Shown here: piece after piece, positions 24,601 through 30,799 of the stretch
Position numbering within the stretch: the first letter of the stretch is position 1
How the letters are laid out: the number at the start of each line of letters is the position of its first letter
IMG/VR virus record: IMGVR_UViG_3300024520_000282
Span: 1 to 34,164 of that record
Direction: 5' to 3' (one strand)
Source of the DNA: a virus
Length of the DNA: 34,164 bases
Made by a program: the position numbers and the translations under genes
The notes under the pieces: generated by a model
Databases searched by the model: none
Told to the model about the DNA's origin: nothing
Seen by the model: the letters and a program-made list of their open reading frames with translations, nothing else

Positions 24601-25486
24601 CGGTTTTCTCCTCCTGATATTGATTACAAAATTCAGCCACAGGACAATAGCTTTCGCATCTAACTGACTTTCCTAAAGCCACCTCAACACTCAAGTTTTT
24701 CTCGTCCTTATGACCACTCATATACTTATCAGCCTCCTCTTGAGAGTCCAAGACACGCAAGGCGCTCTTTCTACCCTTCTTGATTACTCTGTAAGTATCT
24801 TCTTTCTTCCATCTGTCAGCATCAGAACACTCAGGCAAAATGCCATTGATGAGATACTCTGCTTCTGCTTCTTGATGTAATGAAACTCTTTCTTCTATAA
24901 AACTTTGTTGTTCTTCGTCTGTCCACATTGGGATATTAATGACTGAAACTGGTGCGGGAGGATAGTCACCTCCGCTACGTTGGTGTTGAAACTTTGACCA
25001 ATCCCTGCTGATTGCTATAATATTTAACTGGTTAATAGTTTTCCTGGAGTTCACTCGGTTGAGCCACGCATAACAATTTAATTGTTGTTCCCACTCTGGT
25101 TTGCCTTCTTTCAATGCATTAACAACTGTCCAAACAGAAGTTACTTTGTAATCCTTTAAGATGCCATCCTCTACAGCAATGCTGTCGGTCTGCCCACTTA
25201 TGCGCCATCCCCCCACTTCCCCAAACATTCTTTCTTCGGTTAGAGTTCCTTCTTTGCCTTCGTTTGCTCTTTCTAAAATGGTATGCACACTCTGACCCAA
25301 GAGAATCCATATCCTCTCAGATATATCCGCAGTAAGTTCTTCGTGATGATGCTCGCTCAAAACAGATATTTGAGGAGGTTGTAATAATCCAGTTACTGAT
25401 TTAACTGAATCGCCTTTAGAGTAGCTGTCGTTCTCTACTGCTCTAATGATCTCTATTGGTATGTTATGTTTGTTTGTGTATTTCAT
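24593..25486 (-). CDS. RecB/Cas4-type PD-(D/E)XK exonuclease with Fe-S cysteines
   Basis: This 297-residue protein has motif I His68 in GQSVHTILE, motif II Asp101 in SGQTD, motif III Asp112-Tyr-Lys114 in LKDYK, and motif IV QQLNCYAWL around Gln135. Four Cys residues, Cys220, Cys277, Cys281 and Cys287 (the last three in VRCESYCPVAEFCNQY), are spaced as in the 4Fe-4S clusters of Cas4 and AddB. It would resect duplex ends to expose single strands for the annealing protein encoded next. It is not a CRISPR Cas4: no array or other cas gene is seen. Its start lies within the end of the DUF3310-like gene. Confidence 0.85.
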   Translation of the reverse strand: MKYTNKHNIPIEIIRAVENDSYSKGDSVKSVTGLLQPPQISVLSEHHHEELTADISERIWILLGQSVHTILERANEGKEGTLTEERMFGEVGGWRISGQTDSIAVEDGILKDYKVTSVWTVVNALKEGKPEWEQQLNCYAWLNRVNSRKTINQLNIIAISRDWSKFQHQRSGGDYPPAPVSVINIPMWTDEEQQSFIEERVSLHQEAEAEYLINGILPECSDADRWKKEDTYRVIKKGRKSALRVLDSQEEADKYMSGHKDEKNLSVEVALGKSVRCESYCPVAEFCNQYQEEKTDE

Positions 25487-25703
25487 CGCCCCCGTCCTTT
25501 GAAGAGTTTTTAATAAGTCTTTTTAAGTACCACTCTGCTTTCTTTAAATCTTCTACCCCGTTTTTGATAGACCACCTGTGCATATACTTCTTCACATTAA
25601 ATTCAAGTCCACCTTCATACCTTTCTTTGCTCATGCTGGCTTTTGCATAGTCAATAAACTCTATCTCTGTATCTTTGTAGTAAGGCGGGTTGATTTTATC
25701 CAT
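25464..25703 (-). CDS. DUF3310-like nucleotide-kinase-associated phage protein
   Basis: This 79-residue protein fits the DUF3310 pattern in shortened form: an INPPYY start, EIEFIDYAK, FNVKKYMHRW, KNGVEDLKKAEWYLKRLI. DUF3310 occurs widely in phage early regions, sometimes fused to or beside nucleotide kinases. Its biochemical role is not settled. The ATG directly abuts the stop of the upstream gene and its end overlaps the exonuclease gene by 23 bases. Confidence 0.75.
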   Translation of the reverse strand: MDKINPPYYKDTEIEFIDYAKASMSKERYEGGLEFNVKKYMHRWSIKNGVEDLKKAEWYLKRLIKNSSKDGGDEIHKQT

Positions 25704-25946
25704 TTAGAGCCTCCATATTCCCACTCCATCTTCCATCTGCCTGACAGTAAACTTCTTGCTTGGGTTCTTGTGCCTATACCTAAGAACAAAGTTTCTTATA
25801 ATTTTTACTTCTTGTGCTATTTTTGTTTTTGCCATGCTTATGCGGATGTGATCTCCGACTTCCATTGTGTCTAAAGGTATGTCATATTTTCTAGGCTTCC
25901 CTCTTCCTCGCGGTAAGGGAATGCCCCTGGTGATTTGAAACTTCAT
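25704..25946 (-). CDS. Small conserved phage early protein
   Basis: This 80-residue basic protein starts MKFQITRGIPLPRGRGKPRKY, then DTMEVGDHIRI, and ends in KKFTVRQMEDGVGIWRL. Short proteins with this GIPxPxGRG...MEVGDS-type start and an R-x-x-x-x-x-G-x-x-x-W-R end recur in cyanophages and other marine phages, with no known function; a small DNA-binding role is possible. It is first in the - strand operon, with a GGAGAAT ribosome site, and faces the + strand primase-helicase unit across a 138-base divergent control region. Confidence 0.65.
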   Translation of the reverse strand: MKFQITRGIPLPRGRGKPRKYDIPLDTMEVGDHIRISMAKTKIAQEVKIIRNFVLRYRHKNPSKKFTVRQMEDGVGIWRL

Positions 25947-26084
25947 TATTCTAATTCTCCTGAGTTTATGTTAGTGTAATAAGGTTGGCTTGAGCTAACG
26001 CTCCTCTCTCGAAGGTATATATCATATATCTTTCTCTCTCATATAGATGATGTTTATATTAAGTATAAATGATGTGTTGATAAT
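25947..26084. promoter_or_regulatory. Divergent control region
   Basis: This region separates the leftward recombination operon from the rightward primase-helicase unit. Going left, TCAACA and TATAAA spaced by 16 bases make a possible sigma70-like promoter around 26053-26080. The centre is AT-rich with TATATATC-type runs, and a GAGC/GCTC hairpin lies near 25994-26005. Assignments are by eye and weak. Confidence 0.35.
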
Positions 26085-26387
26085 GTGCAACAAATGATTT
26101 ATCATCTTCTAATGGATAAAAAGATGGTAATGTTGGATGGGTTAATAGTTAAACAAGCGGTCAGAGATGTTGCCTCAAAAAAACCAGAGCTGTCAGATCA
26201 GGCGCTTCTTTATTTTTATTCCAGAGACTTTTTAGATTTATGTGCGAGAAACAAGATAGACGGAAAAGCTATCACTCAAAGCGTAAAAGAATTAGTTGAT
26301 TTCCCAATAATATCAAGAAAAAAAATAGCCAATGACATAGCGAAAGTCATTGATAATTCTTTTGTTGAGGAAGTAGTAAGTAAGTAG
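26085..26387 (+). CDS. Small hypothetical protein ahead of the primase-helicase
   Basis: This 100-residue, mostly helical protein includes VKQAVRDVASKKPELS and ends in VVSK. The longest frame opens with GTG at 26085; ATG codons at 26094 and 26112 are alternatives, and none has a good ribosome site. No family is recognised. Its 3' end already contains the AGTAAGTA octamer that recurs in the array before the next gene. It is the only gene between the divergent control region and the helicase, a place where phages often keep a regulator or an initiator accessory protein. Confidence 0.5.
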   Translation: MQQMIYHLLMDKKMVMLDGLIVKQAVRDVASKKPELSDQALLYFYSRDFLDLCARNKIDGKAITQSVKELVDFPIISRKKIANDIAKVIDNSFVEEVVSK

Positions 26388-26401
26388 GAACTAGATAGTA
26401 G

Positions 26402-26448
26402 ATACTTACTAAGTTTTTAAAAATAAGTATTTACTTATTAGTAAGTAT
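26402..26448. repeat. Nested inverted-repeat array of AGTAAGTA/TACTTACT
   Basis: Outer arms ATACTTACT (26402-26410) and AGTAAGTAT (26440-26448) match perfectly over nine bases. Between them AATAAGTA-TT-TACTTATT (26422-26439) is a perfect inner palindrome. A further AGTAAGTA lies at 26375-26382. The array ends 25 bases before the primase-helicase ATG and its AGGAGG ribosome site. It could be an operator, or iterons of a replication origin. Confidence 0.6.
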
Positions 26449-26473
26449 ATACGTCTATCTTAGGAGGATAAAA

Positions 26474-28267
26474 ATGTTAAGTCAAGAGGAAAAAATAAAT
26501 TGGTCTGATGTAGAAACTACCATTTACTCAGAAATATCTATCAATTCAAAGAGTTACGGGCAACACAAACTGTCTTGTCCAGCCTGTCGTCACACCAGAA
26601 CAAAAAACAAAAGAGATAAACCACTGTCTGTCAACATTGATGGGAGTAAAATTATTTACCATTGTCACCACTGCGGAGTGGAGGGGCTGATTAACACGGA
26701 GAGAAGATTTGTAACAATGACTAAAAAAACAAACGGGAAAGGCACTGCACAGCCCAAAACAGTAAAGATTGCAGACAACAAAACATCAAGCAAGTCAGAA
26801 GAATGGTTACTTTCACGGGGAATAAGTTTAGAAACGGCAGAACGAGCTGGTTGTCTCCTCCTGGAAAAAAATAATAAACCAGTCATAGGTTTTACCTTTC
26901 CTCTGGAGGGTTCTGTGGATGAGTACGAAGCTGTTAAGTATAGATCAGCCAATGGAAGTAAGGATTTTTGGTGGGAAAACAACGCCACAAAGTTGTGGGG
27001 TAGGCAAGTTCATAATGACAGCTTGGAAACCATTGTTGATACCATAGTGATAACAGAGGGCGAGTTAGATTGTTTGGCGATTTTAGAAAGCTTTAAGAAT
27101 GTAGCAAACATAGAAGTCTTTTCAGTTCCAAATGGAGCGCCATCCAAAATAACTGACCACAAGATTGACCCAAGCGAGGACGGAAGATTTAAGTATGTCT
27201 GGGAAGAGAGAGAAAAGTTTGAGAAAGCTAAGAGAATTATCTTGGCTACAGATTCCGATACTGCTGGTGATGTTCTAGCAGATGAGCTGTCTAGGCGACT
27301 TAATAAAGCAAGATGTTATAGAGTTGATTACAAAGGCAACAAAGATGCCAATGATTTATTGTTAAATTCAGATGCAGAAACCCTTAGGAAACAGATTCTA
27401 GGTGCAAAGCCGATACCTTTACATGGTCTGAACAACATAGAGTATTATGCTGAGGAGTTTCAGTCTCTTTATGAGTTGGGAAAACCAAAGGGAGTTTCCA
27501 CAGGAATACAGTCAATTGATAATCTGTTTACGTTACAGACTGGGTATCTAAATATTGTTACAGGCTACCCTGGCGATGGTAAATCAGCGTTTATTGACCA
27601 GTTAATAGTTAATGTGGGCAAAACTTACGGGTGGAAAACTTGTTACTGTTCTTTTGAAAAACCGCCTTCCCTTCATGCAGTTCAATTGGCGCAAGTTTTA
27701 ACAGGAAAGCCCTTTTTTGAGGGGCAAAATCCACGCATGACCCAAGAAGAAAAGGACTATTCTCACGACTGGATTAACGAACACATACTATTTCAAGACT
27801 ATTCTGACTCAGGTATGCCAACAATAGAGGCAATACTAGATAAAAACGCCAGTGCAGTAATGAGATATGGAGTAAGGATTATCGTTATAGACCCATTTAA
27901 CTTTATTCATAGTGATTATAGGGGTTTGGAAAGTGACATGGTTTCAAATATGTTGACCAAAGTGCAGTTGTTTTGTAAGCAACATGACGTACTTTGCTTT
28001 TTTGTCGCGCATCCCACGAAACCAGCAGAGCGAGGAAAAAAATCAGTTGTTACAGGGGTAGACATAGCAAAAAGCATGGCGTGGTTTTCAAAAGCTGATC
28101 TTGGCTTGACTGTTTATCGTGGAGAAAGTAATGTAGAGGTTCACTGTTGGAAGGCAAGGTGGGGTTGGCAAGCGAGAGTTGGCAAAACTTCACTAACATT
28201 TAACCCTTTAAATGGAAGATATGAAGAAGAGCAAGAAGTTGAAGATGACTTCGATTGGGACATCTGA
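26474..28267 (+). CDS. Primase-helicase, T7 gp4/Twinkle-like
   Basis: This 597-residue protein joins a primase and a ring helicase. The zinc finger is Cys35-x-x-Cys38 and Cys64-x-x-Cys67 (CPAC, CHHC). The TOPRIM core has Glu195 in EGELD and Asp260-x-Asp262 in TDSDTAGD. The helicase half has Walker A at residues 364-371 (GYPGDGKS), Walker B Asp473 in IIVIDPFNF, the H-motif segment FFVAHPTKP, and the C-terminal KARWGW segment. Primer synthesis and strand unwinding at the fork follow from the family. The acidic tail DDFDWDI may contact the polymerase or SSB partners, as in T7 gp4. The ribosome site AGGAGG lies six bases before the ATG. The DNA polymerase is outside the window. Confidence 0.93.
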   Translation: MLSQEEKINWSDVETTIYSEISINSKSYGQHKLSCPACRHTRTKNKRDKPLSVNIDGSKIIYHCHHCGVEGLINTERRFVTMTKKTNGKGTAQPKTVKIADNKTSSKSEEWLLSRGISLETAERAGCLLLEKNNKPVIGFTFPLEGSVDEYEAVKYRSANGSKDFWWENNATKLWGRQVHNDSLETIVDTIVITEGELDCLAILESFKNVANIEVFSVPNGAPSKITDHKIDPSEDGRFKYVWEEREKFEKAKRIILATDSDTAGDVLADELSRRLNKARCYRVDYKGNKDANDLLLNSDAETLRKQILGAKPIPLHGLNNIEYYAEEFQSLYELGKPKGVSTGIQSIDNLFTLQTGYLNIVTGYPGDGKSAFIDQLIVNVGKTYGWKTCYCSFEKPPSLHAVQLAQVLTGKPFFEGQNPRMTQEEKDYSHDWINEHILFQDYSDSGMPTIEAILDKNASAVMRYGVRIIVIDPFNFIHSDYRGLESDMVSNMLTKVQLFCKQHDVLCFFVAHPTKPAERGKKSVVTGVDIAKSMAWFSKADLGLTVYRGESNVEVHCWKARWGWQARVGKTSLTFNPLNGRYEEEQEVEDDFDWDI

Positions 28268-28754
28268 TATCCATGTAAATGATGTGGGAAATCCCTATCT
28301 CCACTCCAAACACCGAGTAGGAATAGCTAAATTTAAACAAGGAAACATGGGTCGAGCCATTGTTTTTGACCAACACTTAATAGACATTCTCTATAATGAA
28401 AAACACTTAGATGAAAGACAACACAATGTCTGTAATAAGTATTTATCTGTGATTATAAAAGGGATGCACTTATCGAACCCTTCGCTTGAAGAAAGAATAT
28501 CTACTGGTAAATATTATATTGCTCCGCTTCCCAGGAGTTGTATTCTCATAAAAGTGCAAAGACATCTGAAAAAAACTTGCGGAAGAAAAGTAGAGAGTAG
28601 ATTTTGGGTGCTAATGTCTGGCTCCCCTCGTAAAATAGGAGATCAAGACGTTAAGTTGATGAAAGTATGTGCTGAATCTTTATTGGGGTTCTATTATGTT
28701 AGCCAAGAGTCCCCTGTCTCTTTGTTTCAGCAAGCGCTCCTAAACCCGATTTAG
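28212..28754 (+). CDS. Hypothetical protein overlapping the primase-helicase
   Basis: This frame codes up to 180 residues and overlaps the helicase end. A start at 28245 (MTSIGTSD, 169 residues) would cut the overlap to 23 bases and is quite possible. The product is basic and mixed helix/strand, with segments VFDQHLIDILYNEKHLDERQ, VCNKYLSVIIKGM and ESRFWVLMSGSPRKIGDQDVKLM. I do not recognise a family. Its 3' end runs 56 bases into the convergent ribbon-helix-helix gene. Co-expression with the helicase suggests a replication role. Confidence 0.6.
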   Translation: MEDMKKSKKLKMTSIGTSDIHVNDVGNPYLHSKHRVGIAKFKQGNMGRAIVFDQHLIDILYNEKHLDERQHNVCNKYLSVIIKGMHLSNPSLEERISTGKYYIAPLPRSCILIKVQRHLKKTCGRKVESRFWVLMSGSPRKIGDQDVKLMKVCAESLLGFYYVSQESPVSLFQQALLNPI

Positions 28755-28995
28755 TTTCTTCGTTTTTTATACTGACAGTCGCATTTTCTGTGGTTGGTGA
28801 GCCATTTGCATCATAACCGACAATCACTTCTTTAGTGGGTTGTGGTGTAATACCTAGTTCTTTAGCTTCTTTATGAATCAAATAGATTATCTGACTATTC
28901 CTAGACTTAACAGGCATTTCTACCTTTCTTATCGTTTCTAATAGTTCATTAGTTTCTTCCGAGCATCTAATGAATATTGTTGGTTCTTTTTTCAT
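28699..28995 (-). CDS. Ribbon-helix-helix (Arc-like) DNA-binding protein candidate
   Basis: This 98-residue protein begins with a strand PTIFIRCS, then helix EETNELLETIRKV, then SRNSQIIYLIHKEAKELG. That order of strand, helix, turn and helix with an N-S-Q-I-I pattern fits the Arc/MetJ ribbon-helix-helix fold of small phage repressors, which bind DNA as dimers of dimers. The C-terminal half (about 50-98) is polar and probably flexible. It overlaps the upstream gene by 29 bases and a + strand gene convergently by 56 bases. It is the only DNA-binding regulator candidate visible, making it a suspect for the repeated operators in this window. The fold call is by pattern only. Confidence 0.55.
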   Translation of the reverse strand: MKKEPTIFIRCSEETNELLETIRKVEMPVKSRNSQIIYLIHKEAKELGITPQPTKEVIVGYDANGSPTTENATVSIKNEETKSGLGALAETKRQGTLG

Positions 28996-29290
28996 TTCTT
29001 GGGTCTCCGTATATAATTTCTGGACTATCTATTACCTCGCCAACAGCAACGCTTTCACGACCTGTTTGCCAATACCTGTTTAGTTCAAGACTTTCTATGG
29101 CATGAGCGAGATAATGTTCATTTGCTTGTAGTAAAGGAGAGTCTAATAATGTAATAGCAAAAGCCATTGCATCTACTTCACTTTCAAAAAGCCAAACATA
29201 GTGTTTCCAATCCGCATGAATCTTATAGCTTTTGGGGTTATCGGGTTCTGGGTTTATTATTTCAAACGTGTGTCTTATTACAGCAAACAT
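28967..29290 (-). CDS. Hypothetical protein
   Basis: This 107-residue protein starts MFAVIRHTFEIINPEPDNP. It has a strand-helix core (HYVWLFESEVDAMAFAITLL) and an acidic middle, and ends in a basic, Asn-rich tail (RNEKRTNNIH). No family is recognised. A weak ribosome site (AAAGGAA) precedes it. The upstream region to about 29600 would hold its promoter; TTGCTA and TAATAA spaced by 16 bases near 29307-29334 on the - strand is one candidate. Confidence 0.6.
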   Translation of the reverse strand: MFAVIRHTFEIINPEPDNPKSYKIHADWKHYVWLFESEVDAMAFAITLLDSPLLQANEHYLAHAIESLELNRYWQTGRESVAVGEVIDSPEIIYGDPRNEKRTNNIH

Positions 29291-29351
29291 AAAAATTCCT
29301 TTAGTAATGGCTTATTATTGTATAACAAAATGCTAGCAAAGGGAAAGCCCA

Positions 29352-29367
29352 TGTTCCACATGGAACA
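29352..29367. promoter_or_regulatory. parS-like palindrome
   Basis: TGTTCCACATGGAACA has perfect seven-base arms and differs by one central base from TGTTCCACGTGGAACA, a recognised chromosomal parS (ParB-binding) sequence. ParB/Spo0J centromere sites have this 16-base form across many bacteria. The change falls at the central CpG and may weaken binding. No parA or parB gene is visible in the window, so any ParB would be the host's or lie elsewhere. Confidence 0.45.
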
Positions 29368-29418
29368 CCTATAGCTGTGTTGCAAATACTACGAGCTTTA
29401 AACCTGGTCTCCTGGGCA

Positions 29419-29446
29419 CATATAAATATTTACTGGTATATTATAT
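29419..29446 (+). promoter_or_regulatory. Recurrent motif, + oriented copy
   Basis: CATATAAATATTTACTGGTA is the + strand counterpart of the motif seen at 22264, 29805, 29905 and 33353 on the - strand. It is followed by TATTATATTT. ATATAA and TTATAT arms flank its core. It points toward the terminator at 29601, leaving a short possible transcript with no convincing ORF. Confidence 0.35.
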
Positions 29447-29600
29447 TTAAAGGGTTTCAGGACGATTGTGGTGTTTTTTGGCGTTGTTTAGCCGTCTTTT
29501 CCCAGGCAAATAATACAGCAGTCGGTGGACTATCTATCGCTTTTTTTATATATATGAATCGTGTTAAAAAATTGAAATTAGAATGATTGGAACAAAAAAA

Positions 29601-29624
29601 AGGGCAGTTCCGAAGAACCGCCCT
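29601..29624 (-). terminator. Rho-independent terminator with UUCG tetraloop
   Basis: On the - strand the RNA is AGGGCGGUUC-UUCG-GAACUGCCCU-type, a ten-pair stem with one G-U pair, an ultrastable C(UUCG)G loop and a run of about eight U directly after. The + strand fold has a mismatch at the G-U position and a weaker U-run, so it is mainly a leftward terminator, possibly working both ways. Confidence 0.85.
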
Positions 29625-29805
29625 AACTTTTTGCCTTACCTACCGAGTAAGGACTTATAATCTAACTAGATAGATTGGAGGATAACCATTACTGGTTAAA
29701 TTAATACTAATTGATACGCTTGCAAAATGCAAGACCATAAACACAATATGTTGTATGCCGATCTACAAGCGTATACAAGATGTTGTGGTTTCTGACAAAT
29801 CTCGA
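29601..29805 (-). ncRNA. Candidate structured small RNA between motif and terminator
   Basis: Reading leftward from the motif at 29805-29826 to the terminator at 29601, about 200 bases carry no plausible ORF but several hairpins. These are a closing stem AUACGCUUG/CAAGCGUAU (29714-29722 with 29766-29774), an inner stem CAUACAACA with UGUUUAUG (29736-29757), AACCA-GUAA-UGGUU near 29690-29704, AUCUA/UAGAU near 29660-29676, and CCUUAC/GUAAGG near 29635-29653, then the terminator. An alternative hairpin CUUGCA/UGCAAG competes with the closing stem. No known RNA family is recognised; it is not a tRNA. Confidence 0.4.
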
Positions 29806-29826
29806 TCCTAGTAAATAATATTTTAA
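29805..29826 (-). promoter_or_regulatory. Recurrent AATATTATTTACTAG motif, copy 2
   Basis: On the - strand this reads TTAAAATATTATTTACTAGG. It lies about 200 bases upstream of a - strand terminator with no ORF between, which makes it the most likely start region for the candidate small RNA. Confidence 0.4.
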
Positions 29827-29848
29827 CGTCCTGCTAACCAGATTTTTT

Positions 29849-29870
29849 TGTTAATAATCTGTTAATAATC
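29849..29870. repeat. Tandem 11-base repeat
   Basis: TGTTAATAATC occurs twice head to tail, followed by a partial third (TGTAGAT). CAGATT just before (29839-29844) pairs with AATCTG in the first junction. The stretch is very AT-rich. It could be iterons or a binding site between motif copies 2 and 3. Confidence 0.4.
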
Positions 29871-29904
29871 TGTAGATGAACGGCTGAGGATCAACAAAAT
29901 CAAT

Positions 29905-29926
29905 AGACTGGTAAATATTATTATTC
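29905..29926 (-). promoter_or_regulatory. Recurrent motif, copy 3 (variant)
   Basis: On the - strand this reads AATAATAATATTTACCAGTC. The core TATTTAC is kept while TRG becomes CAG. It is 100 bases upstream of copy 2 and just left of the terminator at 29995, in position to restart leftward transcription. Confidence 0.35.
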
Positions 29927-29994
29927 CTACTCATCTTCCAGGAGACGTTATTTTCTCCTGTAGTATTTGCTTTCACAAATTTTAGGCGAAAAAA

Positions 29995-30028
29995 AAAGGC
30001 GATAACTACCTAAGTAGCTACCGCCTTT
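29995..30028 (-). terminator. Rho-independent terminator after the small-gene cluster
   Basis: The - strand RNA forms a 15-pair stem (AAAGGCGGUAGCUAC with GUAGUUAUCGCCUUU) around a UUAG loop, with two G-U pairs that would be mismatches in + strand RNA. The U-run continues for six more bases after the stem. It follows the stop of the 48-residue gene at 30036 by only a few bases. Confidence 0.88.
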
Positions 30029-30035
30029 AATTTAT

Positions 30036-30182
30036 TTATCCCTCCTTTAGTATCTCGTAATCAAACCAACCCTGAGCCTCGTAAACACCATTTTTAAATG
30101 CCTCAAGCTCTTCTAAGGACTTGAAAGAATAGGTTTTAGTTTCTTCTCCCATTTCTCCCCATTTAATAGTTATCTTATACAT
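30036..30182 (-). CDS. Small hypothetical protein (48 residues)
   Basis: This short gene encodes MYKITIKWGEMGEETKTY and then SFKSLEELEAFKNGVYEAQGW, ending in EILKEG. It starts inside the end of the upstream gene, with a strong AGGAGGAG ribosome site four bases before the ATG, and a terminator follows its stop. Alternating strand and helix suggest a small folded protein. No family is recognised. Confidence 0.65.
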   Translation of the reverse strand: MYKITIKWGEMGEETKTYSFKSLEELEAFKNGVYEAQGWFDYEILKEG

Positions 30183-30366
30183 CAGACTCCTCCTCATAAC
30201 CGCATGAATCACAAGTATCTAAAACATCTTGTGATAACAGCGTTGGTTTATAATCACCATTGGCTACATCAGTAAGGGTTTCGATTATTTCTGGAAGTTT
30301 CCAGTCAGTTCCTAACCAAAACTCAACTTGCCCTTGCGTGACTTTCCTTTCTATTGGATTAGCCAT
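30175..30366 (-). CDS. Small hypothetical protein with C-x-x-C
   Basis: This 63-residue protein starts MANPIERKVTQGQVEFWLG at 30366, chosen for GAGGAGGTGTCTA directly before it; the frame opens ten codons earlier without a ribosome site. A helical middle (LPEIIETLTDVANGDY) is followed by DTCDSCGYEEESDV, whose Cys pair could bind metal only with a partner. It is second to last in the cluster of tiny - strand genes. Function unknown. Confidence 0.6.
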   Translation of the reverse strand: MANPIERKVTQGQVEFWLGTDWKLPEIIETLTDVANGDYKPTLLSQDVLDTCDSCGYEEESDV

Positions 30367-30520
30367 TAGACACCTCCTCTCTGTACTGAACCTCAATATG
30401 AAAAGTAAAAGAATGAGCCTTAATCCCTTCTTCTTTGAGTTCCTTATCTATTATGATGCTTAAAGCTTCAGTAGTCTGTTTATCGAAATCGCCAAACATT
30501 CTTCTTTTTGGTTCATTCAT
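30359..30520 (-). CDS. Small hypothetical protein (53 residues)
   Basis: The start at 30520 (MNEPKRRMFGDFDKQT) is preceded by GAGGAGGTGTCGA, nearly the same site as the following gene's. The product has one helix (TTEALSIIIDKELKEEG) and a strand (HSFTFHIEVQY) and ends in REEVSNG. Overlapping ends with both neighbours make a translationally coupled string. No family is recognised. Confidence 0.6.
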   Translation of the reverse strand: MNEPKRRMFGDFDKQTTEALSIIIDKELKEEGIKAHSFTFHIEVQYREEVSNG

Positions 30521-30767
30521 TCGACACCTCCTCAATGTCATTGTGGACATTGCGAAAAGACAAAGTTCTAACTTCAGACTTTTGCCTATTGGGATAAAGG
30601 ATGTCTAAATTTCTTTGATTAATCTCTACTAACTGATTAAAAGTTTTAACCAGTTCATAGTCAATCTCCAAAATTTCATTTCTTTTTGACCTATCAATGT
30701 GTCGATAAATGTTATTACAAACATCTATCAATCCTTCAACAGTCTTGCCTAATAATTCTCTACTCAT
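30513..30767 (-). CDS. Small helical hypothetical protein
   Basis: This 84-residue protein starts MSRELLGKTVEGLIDVCNN at 30767, chosen for GGAGGAAATT before it; a Met four codons earlier is possible. Long helices (DRSKRNEILEIDYELVKTFNQLVEI) make up most of it. It ends in IEEVSNE, echoing the next gene's EEVSNG. It is the first gene of the cluster; a conserved hairpin element (30831-30850) lies 64 bases upstream. Confidence 0.6.
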   Translation of the reverse strand: MSRELLGKTVEGLIDVCNNIYRHIDRSKRNEILEIDYELVKTFNQLVEINQRNLDILYPNRQKSEVRTLSFRNVHNDIEEVSNE

Positions 30768-30799
30768 AATTTCCTCCATTTAAGTAAGATTATTTAATT

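Larger units (their letters stand above)
29291..30035. other. Gene-poor regulatory region
   Basis: This 745-base stretch has no convincing protein gene. From left to right it holds a parS-like 16-mer (29352-29367), a + oriented motif copy (29419-29446), a terminator (29601-29624), a structured ORF-free segment (29625-29805), two - oriented motif copies, a tandem 11-base repeat (29849-29870), a hairpin CAGGAGA/TCTCCTG (29939-29960) and a second terminator (29995-30028). The region looks like a regulatory or maintenance locus rather than decayed genes. Confidence 0.6.

Noticed and set aside
24593-25486. CRISPR Cas4.
   Set aside because: No repeat-spacer array or other cas gene; the neighbour is an annealing protein, so a phage recombination exonuclease fits better.
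25994-26005. GAGC/GCTC hairpin as a terminator.
   Set aside because: Only four base pairs and no U-run on either strand.
29377-29586. 69-residue hydrophobic + strand ORF opening with GTG, possible holin.
   Set aside because: No ribosome site; it overlaps the + motif copy in a region otherwise free of genes, and its composition looks like translated regulatory DNA. A proteomic hit would change this.
29641-29805. Possible tRNA or tRNA-like element.
   Set aside because: No T-arm consensus, no acceptor stem of the right length and no proper anticodon arm.
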